A stretch of 39,745 bases of DNA from the NCBI RefSeq assembly GCF_015223355.1, contig NZ_JADFFK010000034.1:1-39745 (forward strand), read 5' to 3'. The notes under the pieces were generated by a model. The model was not told where the DNA came from. It saw nothing but the letters and a program-made list of their open reading frames with translations, and did no database searches. The stretch comes from Salipiger mangrovisoli (lineage in GTDB: Bacteria > Pseudomonadota > Alphaproteobacteria > Rhodobacterales > Rhodobacteraceae). Below, one piece after another: positions 15,274 through 22,521 of the stretch (within the stretch, counting starts at the first letter, position 1; each line of letters opens with the position of its first letter). Made by a program: the position numbers and the translations under genes.

Positions 15274-16002
15274 TCAGGTCACCGGCTCCTTGGCCAGCCC
15301 CTTGCCGAGGATGGGGCCGGTCGGAAGGTTGGTGGGCGAGCCGCCGGAGGGCTCGAAGGTGATCTCGTAGAGCTGCGTCGGATGCGGTTCGGGCAGCCCT
15401 TGAACGCTCAAGACACGTGACAGGCCGGTGGAGAGCAGGCCCAGCGAGACGGGCGGGCCGTCGTCTTCGGGCTTGGTCCAGACCTGCATCACCTGGCCCG
15501 CGGGCACATCGGGCCGCTCGAGCAGGGTTACGCGGGTGGTGTTGTCCGGGCCGCTTTCGACAAGCGCGATGGCTTCGCCGCGGTCATCCAGCAGCACGGC
15601 CACGACCAGGGGGTCAGATGGCGCGAGCAGCGACCAGCCCAGCAGGCAGGCCAGCAGCAGGCTGGCGGCGATCCCGGTCACGGCGGCGCCGCGCCAGCGG
15701 TTCAGGCGCGCGCGCAGCGGGGCAAGGTCGATCACCTCGGCGCCAGCCGGTTCAGGCTCCGGCGAAGGCGGCGTCTCCTCCGATACATCCAGCCGCGGCG
15801 CGAGGCGCTCCCAGAACCCTTCCGGCAGCGGCAGGTCGTCGGCGGTTTCGTCGAGTGGGGCGAAGCGGTCACGCGCCCTTGCAAGCCGCTCGGCCACCTC
15901 GGGATCGCGCGCGGCGAGCTCCTCGAGCCGCGCGACATCGGCCTCCGAGGCGAGCCCGAGGACAACCTCGTCGATCAGCAGATCAAGAGAACGGTCCGTC
16001 AT
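15274..16002 (-). CDS. RskA-family anti-sigma factor (second pair)
   Basis: This 242-residue protein has an N-terminal cytoplasmic anti-sigma domain (MTDRSLDLLIDEVVLGLASE, then a helical region to about 70), an acidic Pro-rich linker, one membrane helix (AAVTGIAASLLLACLLGWSL, about 107-126) and a periplasmic RskA domain ending PSGGSPTNLPTGPILGKG. No zinc-binding HxxxCxxC motif is present, unlike ChrR/RsrA. It should hold the ECF sigma factor encoded just upstream at the membrane until regulated proteolysis. The start at 16002 gives a 4-bp ATGA overlap with the sigma gene; an upstream ATG at 16011 is less likely. Signal sensed: unknown. Confidence 0.88.
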   Translation of the reverse strand: MTDRSLDLLIDEVVLGLASEADVARLEELAARDPEVAERLARARDRFAPLDETADDLPLPEGFWERLAPRLDVSEETPPSPEPEPAGAEVIDLAPLRARLNRWRGAAVTGIAASLLLACLLGWSLLAPSDPLVVAVLLDDRGEAIALVESGPDNTTRVTLLERPDVPAGQVMQVWTKPEDDGPPVSLGLLSTGLSRVLSVQGLPEPHPTQLYEITFEPSGGSPTNLPTGPILGKGLAKEPVT

Positions 16003-16529
16003 GACAGACACTCCCTCAGCTTGAGCAGGCCGCGCCGGATACGTGCCTTTACCGTGCCCAGCGGCGTTGCCAGCCGACCAGCGATCTCGCCGTGGCTGTG
16101 TCCGAGCACGTAGGAGGACAGGATCGCACGGCGTGTCGCCTCATCAAGCCCTTCCAGGCACCCGCGCAGATCTGCCGAGCTGGGCAGCCGGTCAAAGGCC
16201 GCGTCGACAAGGGCGCCCTCGGAGGCGCGGTCGATTGCCTGCGGTTCGGTCGGCACTTCGCGGTCCTCGCTGCGCAGCATGGTCAGGCAGCGGTTGCGCA
16301 GGATGGTGTAGAGCCAGCCCTTGGCGCTGCCCCGGCTCTCGTCGAACTGATGCGCCCGGCGCCAGACCAGCACGAGGGCCTCCTGCACCGCATCCTCGGC
16401 AAGGTCGAGCCGGCCCAGCATGCGACGCGCGACACCGAGCATACGCCCGCCCTCCGCCGTCATGATCCCGCGCAGGGCGGATTTGTCGCCCCCCGCGCAG
16501 GCCCTGATCAAGGCTGCATGATCCGTCAC
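15999..16529 (-). CDS. ECF RNA polymerase sigma factor (second pair)
   Basis: This 176-residue ECF sigma has region 2 (ARRMLGRLDLAEDAVQEALV, WRRAHQFDESRGSAKGWLY, TILRNRCLTMLRS) and region 4 (GLDEATRRAILSSYVLGHSH, GEIAGRLATPLGTVKARIRR). The GTG start at 16529 is chosen because AGGAAG lies 7 nt upstream and the first residues align with the family. The open frame to 16727 is extra sequence overlapping the DUF4394 gene. It is paired with a membrane RskA-type anti-sigma and probably transcribes the DUF4394 gene and its own operon. It is similar in organisation to the other sigma in this window, giving tandem paralogous systems. Confidence 0.9.
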   Translation of the reverse strand: MTDHAALIRACAGGDKSALRGIMTAEGGRMLGVARRMLGRLDLAEDAVQEALVLVWRRAHQFDESRGSAKGWLYTILRNRCLTMLRSEDREVPTEPQAIDRASEGALVDAAFDRLPSSADLRGCLEGLDEATRRAILSSYVLGHSHGEIAGRLATPLGTVKARIRRGLLKLRECLS

Positions 16530-16673
16530 GTGACTTCCTGCTCTCCCTGTGCCGCCCTCTTGCGCTGCGGCAATGGGACTACGGCTAGAGACCGCTTGCA
16601 GGCCTGTCAATTTACACAAGACGGCAGGGCGGGATACGGGTTGAGGCGTTGCCGATTTGCGTGATCCGTTCGA

Positions 16674-16704
16674 GCCGGGCGCAGGCATGCAGCCTGCGCC
16701 CGGC
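16674..16704 (-). terminator. Intercistronic hairpin between DUF4394 and sigma genes
   Basis: A perfect 13-bp GC-rich stem (GCCGGGCGCAGGC / GCCTGCGCCCGGC) with an ATGCA loop begins 20 bp after the DUF4394 stop. No T run follows. It may be a partial terminator or a 3' mRNA-stabilising element that lets the secreted product greatly exceed the sigma factor. Confidence 0.5.
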
Positions 16705-16723
16705 ATGGACGTATCGCGACGCC

Positions 16724-17530
16724 TCACATCTCCGCGGTCATGAAGGTGATGTCGCGCAGCATCGCGCCGTCAGCGCCCTCGATATCCCAGCTTTCCTGCA
16801 CGGAGCCGTCGTCGAGCGAGACGGTGTGCAGCTGACCCGCAGCCACAAGCCATGCGGTGTTGGTGCCCTCGGCATCGGTGGCGATATCGAAGGCGTAGTG
16901 GTCCGCGCCCTCGATGCCCAGCTTGCCGACCGCCGCCAGCGTGCCGTCATTGGGCGAGGTCTGCCGGATCAGCGCGACGATGGTGCTGTCGATGTCGTAC
17001 ATCGCGGTGCTCTCGGGCTTGCCGAAACTGTTGATATAGGCCGCCGCGACGATGGCCGGGGCCTCGCCCGCGTGCATGTCGGCCTCCTCGAAGGCCAGCG
17101 AGCCGTCGACCGTCACGGCACCGCTTTCGATGTCGACGCGGTGGTTGGTGGTGCCCGACATGAAGCGCAGCTTGTCGGCCATCGGGTTGAAGTCGACGAT
17201 CACCGGCGCGCCCGCCTCGATCATAAGCTCCTTGTCCATGGTCGAGATCACGGTGGCAGCCCCGGTCTCGGGATCGATCTCGACGATCTCGAATGTGTCG
17301 GTGACACCGATCAGCTGCCCGTTCGAGGGGCGCAGGTCGATGCCCAGAAGCCGGTCGACACCGGTGACTTCCATGGACTCCGTCACCATGGCAGAGCTCG
17401 TGTCGATGACGTGCAGCATCTTGTCTCCGCTGAGCCCGATCGCGGTCATCGCGCCATGGTCGTCGGCCAGCGCACCGGTGGCGGCAGAGGTGGTCAGCAG
17501 CAGGGTCAGGGCGGAAAAGGTCTTGTGCAT
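16724..17530 (-). CDS. Secreted DUF4394 protein
   Basis: This 268-residue exported protein has a signal peptide (HKTFSALTLLLTTSAATGAL, cut near ALA-DD at 22-23). The mature part repeats strand-rich segments (MTAIGLSGDKMLHVIDTSS, LLGIDLRPSNGQLIGVTDTF, IVDFNPMADKLRFMSGTTNH, TAMYDIDSTIVALI), as expected of a DUF4394 beta-propeller-like fold. Function is unknown. It is the first gene of a unit with an ECF sigma/RskA pair and is therefore probably a target of that sigma. A shared upstream element, AACTTTT plus GCATCC, lies about 80-100 bp before the start. The ribosome site is GAGGAG. Confidence 0.85.
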   Translation of the reverse strand: MHKTFSALTLLLTTSAATGALADDHGAMTAIGLSGDKMLHVIDTSSAMVTESMEVTGVDRLLGIDLRPSNGQLIGVTDTFEIVEIDPETGAATVISTMDKELMIEAGAPVIVDFNPMADKLRFMSGTTNHRVDIESGAVTVDGSLAFEEADMHAGEAPAIVAAAYINSFGKPESTAMYDIDSTIVALIRQTSPNDGTLAAVGKLGIEGADHYAFDIATDAEGTNTAWLVAAGQLHTVSLDDGSVQESWDIEGADGAMLRDITFMTAEM

Positions 17531-18039
17531 CGTTCAGTCTCCTCAGGTGTCGAGCGCGGCCAGTCCGCGGGCTCGATACTCCTAGGACTCGGGCTCGGGT
17601 CCGTTTGGATGCACCTGGAGGAAGAAAAGTTTTTGGCCCGCCGGAATGCTCTTGGTGGCCGAGTGCCGGAAGCGTGCGTTGCGGGCACGTGACCAAGGCG
17701 TCAGACACCGCCGGAGCCGGCCACACTGTCCAGCAACAACCGGCACCGCGGCGAGGCGCGCCCAATGGGGCCGGCGCACAGCGGACGACTGCCCTGATCC
17801 CTGCCACGTTTTCTCCAGGGCGCTTCGAGAGCATTTGTGGAGGCAGGATAGGCGTCGCTTGCGGGGTCGGACAGCGTCTCGTGAATATTGGCCTTCGGGT
17901 CATCGCTGTCCGGCCAAGATGAAGGGGCGCCTCGCGCCCGCTTCCGCTCGCTCAGGGATCAGAACGCGGCCTCTGACCCGATCGGCAGCTTGCGCCCGCG
18001 ACAGGCATGACGTCGCGGATGCAAGTCTGCGGCGCTTGC
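17531..18039. other. Intergenic region between fasciclin and DUF4394 genes
   Basis: About 500 bp with no recognised gene. The left 110 bp contain the probable DUF4394 promoter. A small hairpin (GGGCGC CTC GCGCCC, 17925-17939) could end the fasciclin transcript. The remainder shows no clear coding signal on either strand. Confidence 0.5.
17607..17631 (-). promoter_or_regulatory. Candidate ECF promoter element upstream of DUF4394
   Basis: On the minus strand AACTTTT (17631-17625) is followed 12 nt later by GCATCC (17612-17607). A similar AACTTTT...GCA arrangement lies upstream of the fasciclin gene. The CATCC core recalls the -35 of SigK-type promoters. This is a by-eye match only. Confidence 0.3.
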
Positions 18040-18603
18040 TTACTTGGGCACCAGCACATGGTCCACCACGTGGATCACGCCATTCGACTGGTCGACATCG
18101 GCGATCGTCACGCGGGCGATCGTGCCGCTTTCATCGTAGACGTAGAGCATCCCGTCCTTCATGCGTGCGGACAAGGCGTCGCCCGAAACGGTCGTGAAGT
18201 TCGCCAGACCGTCCGAGCTCGCGCGAGCCTTTTGCATGATCTTTGCGGCGGTCCAGTCGCCGGCGAGCACATGCGCCGTCAGCACCTTGGTCAGCATGGC
18301 CTTGTTTTCCGGCTTCAACAGTGTCTCGACCGTTCCGGCCGGAAGCATTTCGAAGGCGGTGTTTGTCGGCGCGAACACCGTGAACGGGCCGGGGCCCTGA
18401 AGGGTCTCGACCAGGCCGGCCGCCTGAACCGCGGCGACGAGGGTCGTGTGATCGGCAGAGTTCACCGCGTTCTCGACGATATTCTTGGACTCGTACATCG
18501 GCGCGCCGCCGACCATCGGGTTTGCGGCAAAGGCCGGGGCCGAAAAGCCAAGGGTCGCGACAAGGCCGAGAGCGAGGGCGGACGTGCATTTGATGTTGGT
18601 CAT
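18040..18603 (-). CDS. Secreted fasciclin-domain protein
   Basis: This 187-residue protein has a signal peptide (LALGLVATLGFSAPAFA, cut near residue 26) and one FAS1 domain. FAS1 landmarks are the H1-like block GPGPFTVFAPTNTAFEMLP, the central LTAHVLAGDW and the H2-like block GVIHVVDHVLVPK at the very C-terminus. FAS1 domains are adhesion modules of secreted or surface proteins. It sits directly downstream of an ECF sigma/RskA pair. In Mycobacterium tuberculosis the fasciclin-domain proteins MPT70 and MPT83 are controlled by SigK-RskA, so regulation by the adjacent sigma is likely. The ribosome site is GGAGGAAA. The 101-bp gap before it holds a candidate ECF promoter. Confidence 0.92.
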   Translation of the reverse strand: MTNIKCTSALALGLVATLGFSAPAFAANPMVGGAPMYESKNIVENAVNSADHTTLVAAVQAAGLVETLQGPGPFTVFAPTNTAFEMLPAGTVETLLKPENKAMLTKVLTAHVLAGDWTAAKIMQKARASSDGLANFTTVSGDALSARMKDGMLYVYDESGTIARVTIADVDQSNGVIHVVDHVLVPK

Positions 18604-18672
18604 GATGTTTCCTCCAGAATGCGCCGGTTTTGTCCGGGGCTGCAGAGGATACGAAGCCGCGATTGGCCGCGT

Positions 18673-18696
18673 TGCGCCAAGGCGCAGAAAAAAGTT
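18673..18696 (-). promoter_or_regulatory. Candidate ECF promoter upstream of the fasciclin gene
   Basis: On the minus strand GGAACTTTTTT (with AACTTTT at 18696-18690) is followed by GCA at 18675-18673. It lies in the 101-bp gap between the anti-sigma and fasciclin genes and resembles the element upstream of DUF4394, but the spacing differs by about 2 nt. Low confidence. Confidence 0.3.
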
Positions 18697-18704
18697 CCGC
18701 TGCG

Positions 18705-19397
18705 CTAGAGGCTCGGAATCGGCGCGGTTGCCAGCACCGGTCCGCTCGGGCCCGCACCGGGCGATCCGCCCGCCGGTTCCAGGCTGACCGCCAGCACATC
18801 GCCTGCACGCACATCAGCGCTCACCTCGGTCGTGCGCGGGGCGAGGAGCCCGAGGGATGCGACCTGTCCGTCGCGGATCAGCCACAGTTGGTAGGATCGC
18901 CCCTCGGGATCGGGTGCATCGGACAGGCGGCGAAAGACCAGCCGTTGGCTGTCGCCGCGGACGGCGATCTGCAGGTCCGGCGCGCTCAGTTCTGCCAGCG
19001 GGGCGCCGGGCCGGTACAGAGGCGTGCCCAAGATCGCCACGAGCGCAATAGCGGTCACCACGGCCAGCCCGAGAAGGATCGCAGGTCCGGGCCTCCGCAC
19101 GGCGTCCCCGGTTGCGCCCCGGCTCTGCATTCCCCGACGCAGCCAGCCAAGCACGCCACCTCGCAGCGGCCCGGATGCCCCGAAAAGCCTTTGCTCGGCT
19201 CGGTCCAGCACGGCGGAAGGTGGCACGACGGCTGCGAACTCGACGTTCAGCTCGGAGAAGCGCGCCTGCCACATCTCGACCTCCCGCGCGAAGGCCGGAT
19301 CGCGGGTGATCCGGTCCTCGGCCCGCGCGCGATCCTCGGCCGAGGCAAGCCCCAGCACGTAGTCCGCCGCGAGATCGGAGGTCTCGTCTTCCGTCAT
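18705..19397 (-). CDS. RskA-family anti-sigma factor (first pair)
   Basis: This 230-residue protein has an N-terminal anti-sigma domain (DLAADYVLGLASAEDRARAE, EMWQARFSELN), a basic segment before a single membrane helix (AILLGLAVVTAIALVAILGT, about 109-128), and a C-terminal RskA domain (YQLWLIRDGQVASLGLL, AVSLEPAGGSPGAGPSGPVL). No zinc ligands are visible. It should sequester the ECF sigma encoded upstream, whose stop it overlaps by 4 bp (start 19397, ATGA). An alternative start at 19409 is within the sigma gene. It and the second anti-sigma at 15274-16002 share architecture but differ in sequence, suggesting separate specificities. Confidence 0.9.
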   Translation of the reverse strand: MTEDETSDLAADYVLGLASAEDRARAEDRITRDPAFAREVEMWQARFSELNVEFAAVVPPSAVLDRAEQRLFGASGPLRGGVLGWLRRGMQSRGATGDAVRRPGPAILLGLAVVTAIALVAILGTPLYRPGAPLAELSAPDLQIAVRGDSQRLVFRRLSDAPDPEGRSYQLWLIRDGQVASLGLLAPRTTEVSADVRAGDVLAVSLEPAGGSPGAGPSGPVLATAPIPSL

Positions 19398-19951
19398 GCG
19401 TCCATGCACTCCTTGAGCTTGCGCAGGCCACGATGCAGCCAGCTGCGCAGGGTGTTCAGCGGGATCCCGAAGGCGCTCGCGATGTCGTCGTAGCTGCGCC
19501 CGTCAAGATAGGCGCTCCGGATAGCGGTGGCACGGTCCGTGTCGAGCGTCGCCAGACAATCGGCGATGCGCCGCGCCTCGTCCTTCATCTCGACGAGGGT
19601 TTCCGGCCCCGGCCCGGCGTCGGCAACCTCCAGCATGGCCGCATCATTCGAACCGGCGGCCTCACGGCGCAGTGCGGCCGTGCGCGATCGCAGGCGATCG
19701 AGGCAATGGTTGCGCGCGACGGTCACAACCCACGACATCGGCTGGCCGCGCATGGAATCGAACTGATGCGCCTTGCTCCAAAGCTTGACCATAATCTCCT
19801 GCAACGCGTCTTCCGCTTCGGCCCTGTCCTTGAGCATACGTAGACAGACCCCGAAAAGTTTCGGGCCGGCTTCGGAATAGAGGTTTCGCAGCGCGGCCCT
19901 CTCCCCCTGCGCCATGCGCAAGAGGACGTCGGCCAGCGGTTCCTCGGTCAT
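19394..19951 (-). CDS. ECF RNA polymerase sigma factor (first pair)
   Basis: This 185-residue ECF sigma of the SigK-like kind has region 2 (LRMLKDRAEAEDALQEIMVK, LWSKAHQFDSMRGQPMSWVV, TVARNHCLDRLRSR) and region 4 (LDTDRATAIRSAYLDGRSYD, DIASAFGIPLNTLRSWLHRG). The linker between them is Ala/Gly/Glu-rich. The start at 19951 is preceded by AGAGGGGG; the longer frame to 20062 is not family-like. It heads the unit sigma, anti-sigma, fasciclin. Its upstream region carries a 21-bp near-palindrome and a TTGACA box, and is cut off at 20113 by an IS3 remnant, which may have altered its control. Confidence 0.92.
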   Translation of the reverse strand: MTEEPLADVLLRMAQGERAALRNLYSEAGPKLFGVCLRMLKDRAEAEDALQEIMVKLWSKAHQFDSMRGQPMSWVVTVARNHCLDRLRSRTAALRREAAGSNDAAMLEVADAGPGPETLVEMKDEARRIADCLATLDTDRATAIRSAYLDGRSYDDIASAFGIPLNTLRSWLHRGLRKLKECMDA

Positions 19952-19966
19952 GGGTCCCCCTCTTAT

Positions 19967-19987
19967 TTGGGCAGGACGCCTGCCAAA
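19967..19987. promoter_or_regulatory. 21-bp near-palindrome upstream of the ECF sigma gene
   Basis: TTGGGCAGG-ACG-CCTGCCAAA: arms match at 8 of 9 positions. It lies 15 bp before the sigma start, just downstream of a minus-strand TTGACA. It could be an operator or a leader hairpin covering the ribosome site. Confidence 0.4.
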
Positions 19988-20112
19988 CCCGCCCAATGTC
20001 AAGAAAAACGAGGGAGATGATCGCGATCGCTCCAGAATGTCTGCAAGCTGTGCGCTTTGCACCAGCCTTCACGCTGCTGCTGAAACGCAGGCCATCCGCA
20101 AGTCGGTCAAGG

Positions 20113-20815
20113 GTGAACCAGTCCCCGAAAACCGGACTTTTCCCAAGCTTGCGGCCCAGGATGACGCGGAAGAACAGCGTGGCCGGCAACCGAAGGACTT
20201 CCACCGCCGGGCGCAAGGCGACGGCGACGCTTCGGGCCATCCGAGGCGAGCTGACGGTTGCCGATCCGTTGGCAAAGCGCGGCGTGCATCGGACGCTGCT
20301 CAACACCCGGAAGCGGCAGGCTCCCGAGGGCATGTCCGGTTTCTTCTCGGGCAGGGCAGGGCCGGGGCGCGGGCAGCCGGGAAGGAGGGCGAGATCGAGA
20401 AGCTGCACGCCGGGATCGGCCGGTGGCATGGCGGGTTTTTTTTGACCAAAGGCGCGCCACTGAAGGCGCTATCGGTTCGGGCCCACCGGCGCGCGGACGG
20501 TGATCCACGGTCCGGCGCGGTCATGCGAGGCATGACGCCGAGAGGGGAGGCGCGGTTCATCAAGTTGCCGGTCCACGGCAGCCGTCAGCCTCGCGGGACA
20601 TCGCAGCGCACGGCCCTGCCGGGCAAAGGACGGACGGCCGCGGGCGCTGGATGGGCAATGCCCTGATCGAACGTCTATGGCGGTCGCTGAAAACCGAGTG
20701 GGTCTGCCTTCACGCCTACGAAACCGGGTCCGCGGCGCGGGCAGGCATCGGAACATGCATGACTGTCCACACCACCGACCGCCCGAATTCGGCACATGGC
20801 CGCAAGGCGGCAGCA
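20113..20815 (+). mobile_element. Degraded IS3-family element (plus orientation)
   Basis: The left end at 20113 matches those at 14711 and 15068. An orfA remnant starts at 20161 (MTRKNSVAGNRRTSTAGRKA, then IRGELTVADPLAKRGVHRTL). After an internal deletion the end of orfB appears at about 20632-20815: GRGRWMGNALIERLWRSLKT, CLHAYETGSAARAGIG, NSAHGRKAA (family: DNVFIERLWRSLKYE...). The DDE core is mostly missing, so it cannot transpose by itself. It has probably cut into the upstream region of the ECF sigma operon. Confidence 0.75.
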
Positions 20816-20924
20816 TGATCACCAGGCAAGCTTGGCAGCGCCGCAAACCTGTCCGGGAAAGGGGGTCCACCTCGGCTCTTTCCGAAGTCATCCACGACGG
20901 GGCTTCGTCTCGGCGTTTAGGGCT

Positions 20925-21620
20925 CGGACGTCCCCGGGTGATCTGCGCGGCACCCGGTACGCTCCGCAGGAAGATCTCGCGGGATAGATCCGGTGCCTGC
21001 CGCCCTAGCCGACGCGGCAACCGTGTGCCGCGTCCCGATGGGGCAGGTGTCGCCTCCCGCGCCTCCAAGGTCGCGGCCGTGACAGGTTCCGCGTCGGGCA
21101 GGGTCATCAGGCGCATGCAAGCGCCGGACCCCTTCACCTGCCGGACCAGCCCCCAGGTCAGCGCCGCCGCCCGTCGCAGGGCTTCCGTGCGCGCCGCCAG
21201 ACGTGGCAGAACGAGGGGTGCCAAGGCGTCGTGTCCCCCCAAGAGCTGCGTGTCTGCGGCCCTCGCGGGGTCGAGGCTGAGCCGGACCTCGCACCCCGAG
21301 GCGGGCCAGCAGACCGCGGATCGTCTTCTCCGCGTGGCGCTGAGCGCCGATCGCAGCGTCGCGCGCTGCCAGCCAGGCCCGACGTTCCTGCGCAGGCTGC
21401 CTCTTGACCTCGACTCCTCGGCAAAAGCCCGCCCGCGCGAGATCGGCCAGCGTCGCAGCGTCGTCGGCATCTGTCTTGTCATGCATCTGACCAAGCACGG
21501 CGCATTCGCATTCGGAACCGTCCTCGTCTCGGAGGCCCGTTTCGTGACGCCTTCTGAGCGGCGCCCGCAGATCGTTGTCCGATCCTTCGAGACATCCAGT
21601 CCAACGTGGTATCGCTCCAT
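20925..21620 (-). pseudogene. IS110-family transposase remnant
   Basis: From 21620 the minus strand reads MERYHVGLDVSKDRTTIC, the classic IS110 DEDD-transposase start with the first Asp. After frameshifts the match continues in other frames: MHDKTDADDAATLADLARAG, WLAARDAAIGAQRHAEKTIR, GLLARLGVRG, then RLMTLPDAEPVTAATL (family RLMTIPGVGPVTA). At least three frame changes are needed. It appears to have landed next to or within the IS3 remnant that starts at 22089. Confidence 0.75.
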
Positions 21621-21639
21621 TTCCTCTCTCCTCTTCCAT

Positions 21640-22089
21640 GGGGCCAGAGACCTGTCCGCGAGCGCGGGGGATCAATAGCCTCGCCATGGTCCTTGGGCTG
21701 ATGGCGGACAGGGACTCGTCCCGGGGCTTGTCCGGCGCCTTCACCCAGGCATGGACGCCGCTCGGGCGGACGCGCAGACACCGGCGCTTCGCCCCGAGGG
21801 AGACCTGCCCGCGAGGCTCGGCCGCGAACGCCACCCTCATCGGCACCCAGGCCAATGGCGCGTCAGGGACGCCCCCTTTTCGGACTGTCACGCGCCTCCG
21901 AGACCCCGCGCCAACTCTTTTTCGGGCCCGCCTCTGCCGAAAACGCCATCGCGAACGTCTTCTTCCAGGCGTGGAGCGACGACGCGCCAATCCCCGGACG
22001 TTCCGACGCTTCCCGGACCGGGGCGCCCGCTCGGTGATCTGCGCGGGCGCGTCCCGCTTCGAGTCATCGCTGAACTTGTTGCTCCTCAT
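21640..22089 (-). pseudogene. IS3-family transposase remnant (second type)
   Basis: The minus strand starts MRSNKFSDDSKRDAPAQITE (family: MRSNKFSEDFKRDAVAQITERG, an OrfA) and degrades after about 25 residues. Near 21840 the start of an OrfB appears: MRVAFAAEPRGQVSLGAKRR and CLRVRPSGVHAWVKAP (family: VxxSGFYAWLK). The rest of OrfB is absent, replaced from about 21620 by the IS110 remnant. It is a different IS3 lineage from the copies at 14711 and 20113. Confidence 0.7.
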
Positions 22090-22285
22090 GGCCTTCGTGC
22101 CTCGAAATCAGCGAAGGCGGCGGCCACTGAACATGGGGCTCTTCAGCCGGTGCCATGGGCCTGAGCACATCTTTCGTCAGAACCATTCCAGCCGTGACGA
22201 TCTCGGACGTGATCATCTCCCGATACGGAATGTTGCGATCCCGCTTGGGCGGATAGATGCCGCCGGGGCGCGGTTGCAGCATCAG

Positions 22286-22366
22286 AACGAGAGGCTGCGC
22301 CTCCGGCTGGTCAATGACAGGGTCTTCGCCCATGCCATGCACCTGCACGGCACGCATATCCGCCGG
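22286..22366 (+). pseudogene. Possible multicopper oxidase scrap
   Basis: One plus-strand frame reads NERLRLRLVNDRVFAHAMHL and HGTHIR. This resembles the type 1 copper-site block of CopA-type multicopper oxidases (GERLRLxLVNDTMMAHPMHLHG). Nothing convincing flanks it and it is opposite in strand to the intact oxidase next door. It could be a relic of an older copy or chance. Confidence 0.35.
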
Positions 22367-22482
22367 GGTCGGCGGATGACGCCCGGCGCCCGACGCGCGA
22401 CATGTCGATTGGTATACACCGTCAGGGATGGCGGACCGGATCGAGGTGGCCAGAGGGGCACCGCCGCCAGACGTGAATCGGC

Positions 22483-22510
22483 GCGGCGCGGGGACCTTCC
22501 CCCGCGCCGC
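22483..22510 (-). terminator. Hairpin downstream of the multicopper oxidase gene
   Basis: An 11-bp perfect GC stem (GCGGCGCGGGG / CCCCGCGCCGC) with a 6-nt loop lies 11 bp past the oxidase stop. No T tract follows, so it is a weak terminator candidate or a 3' stabiliser. Confidence 0.45.
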
Positions 22511-22521
22511 CGGTCCTTTGG

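Noticed and set aside
22064..22357. A 97-codon minus-strand frame between the IS3 remnant and the oxidase
   Set aside because: It overlaps the IS3 orfA start and shows no family match or ribosome site.
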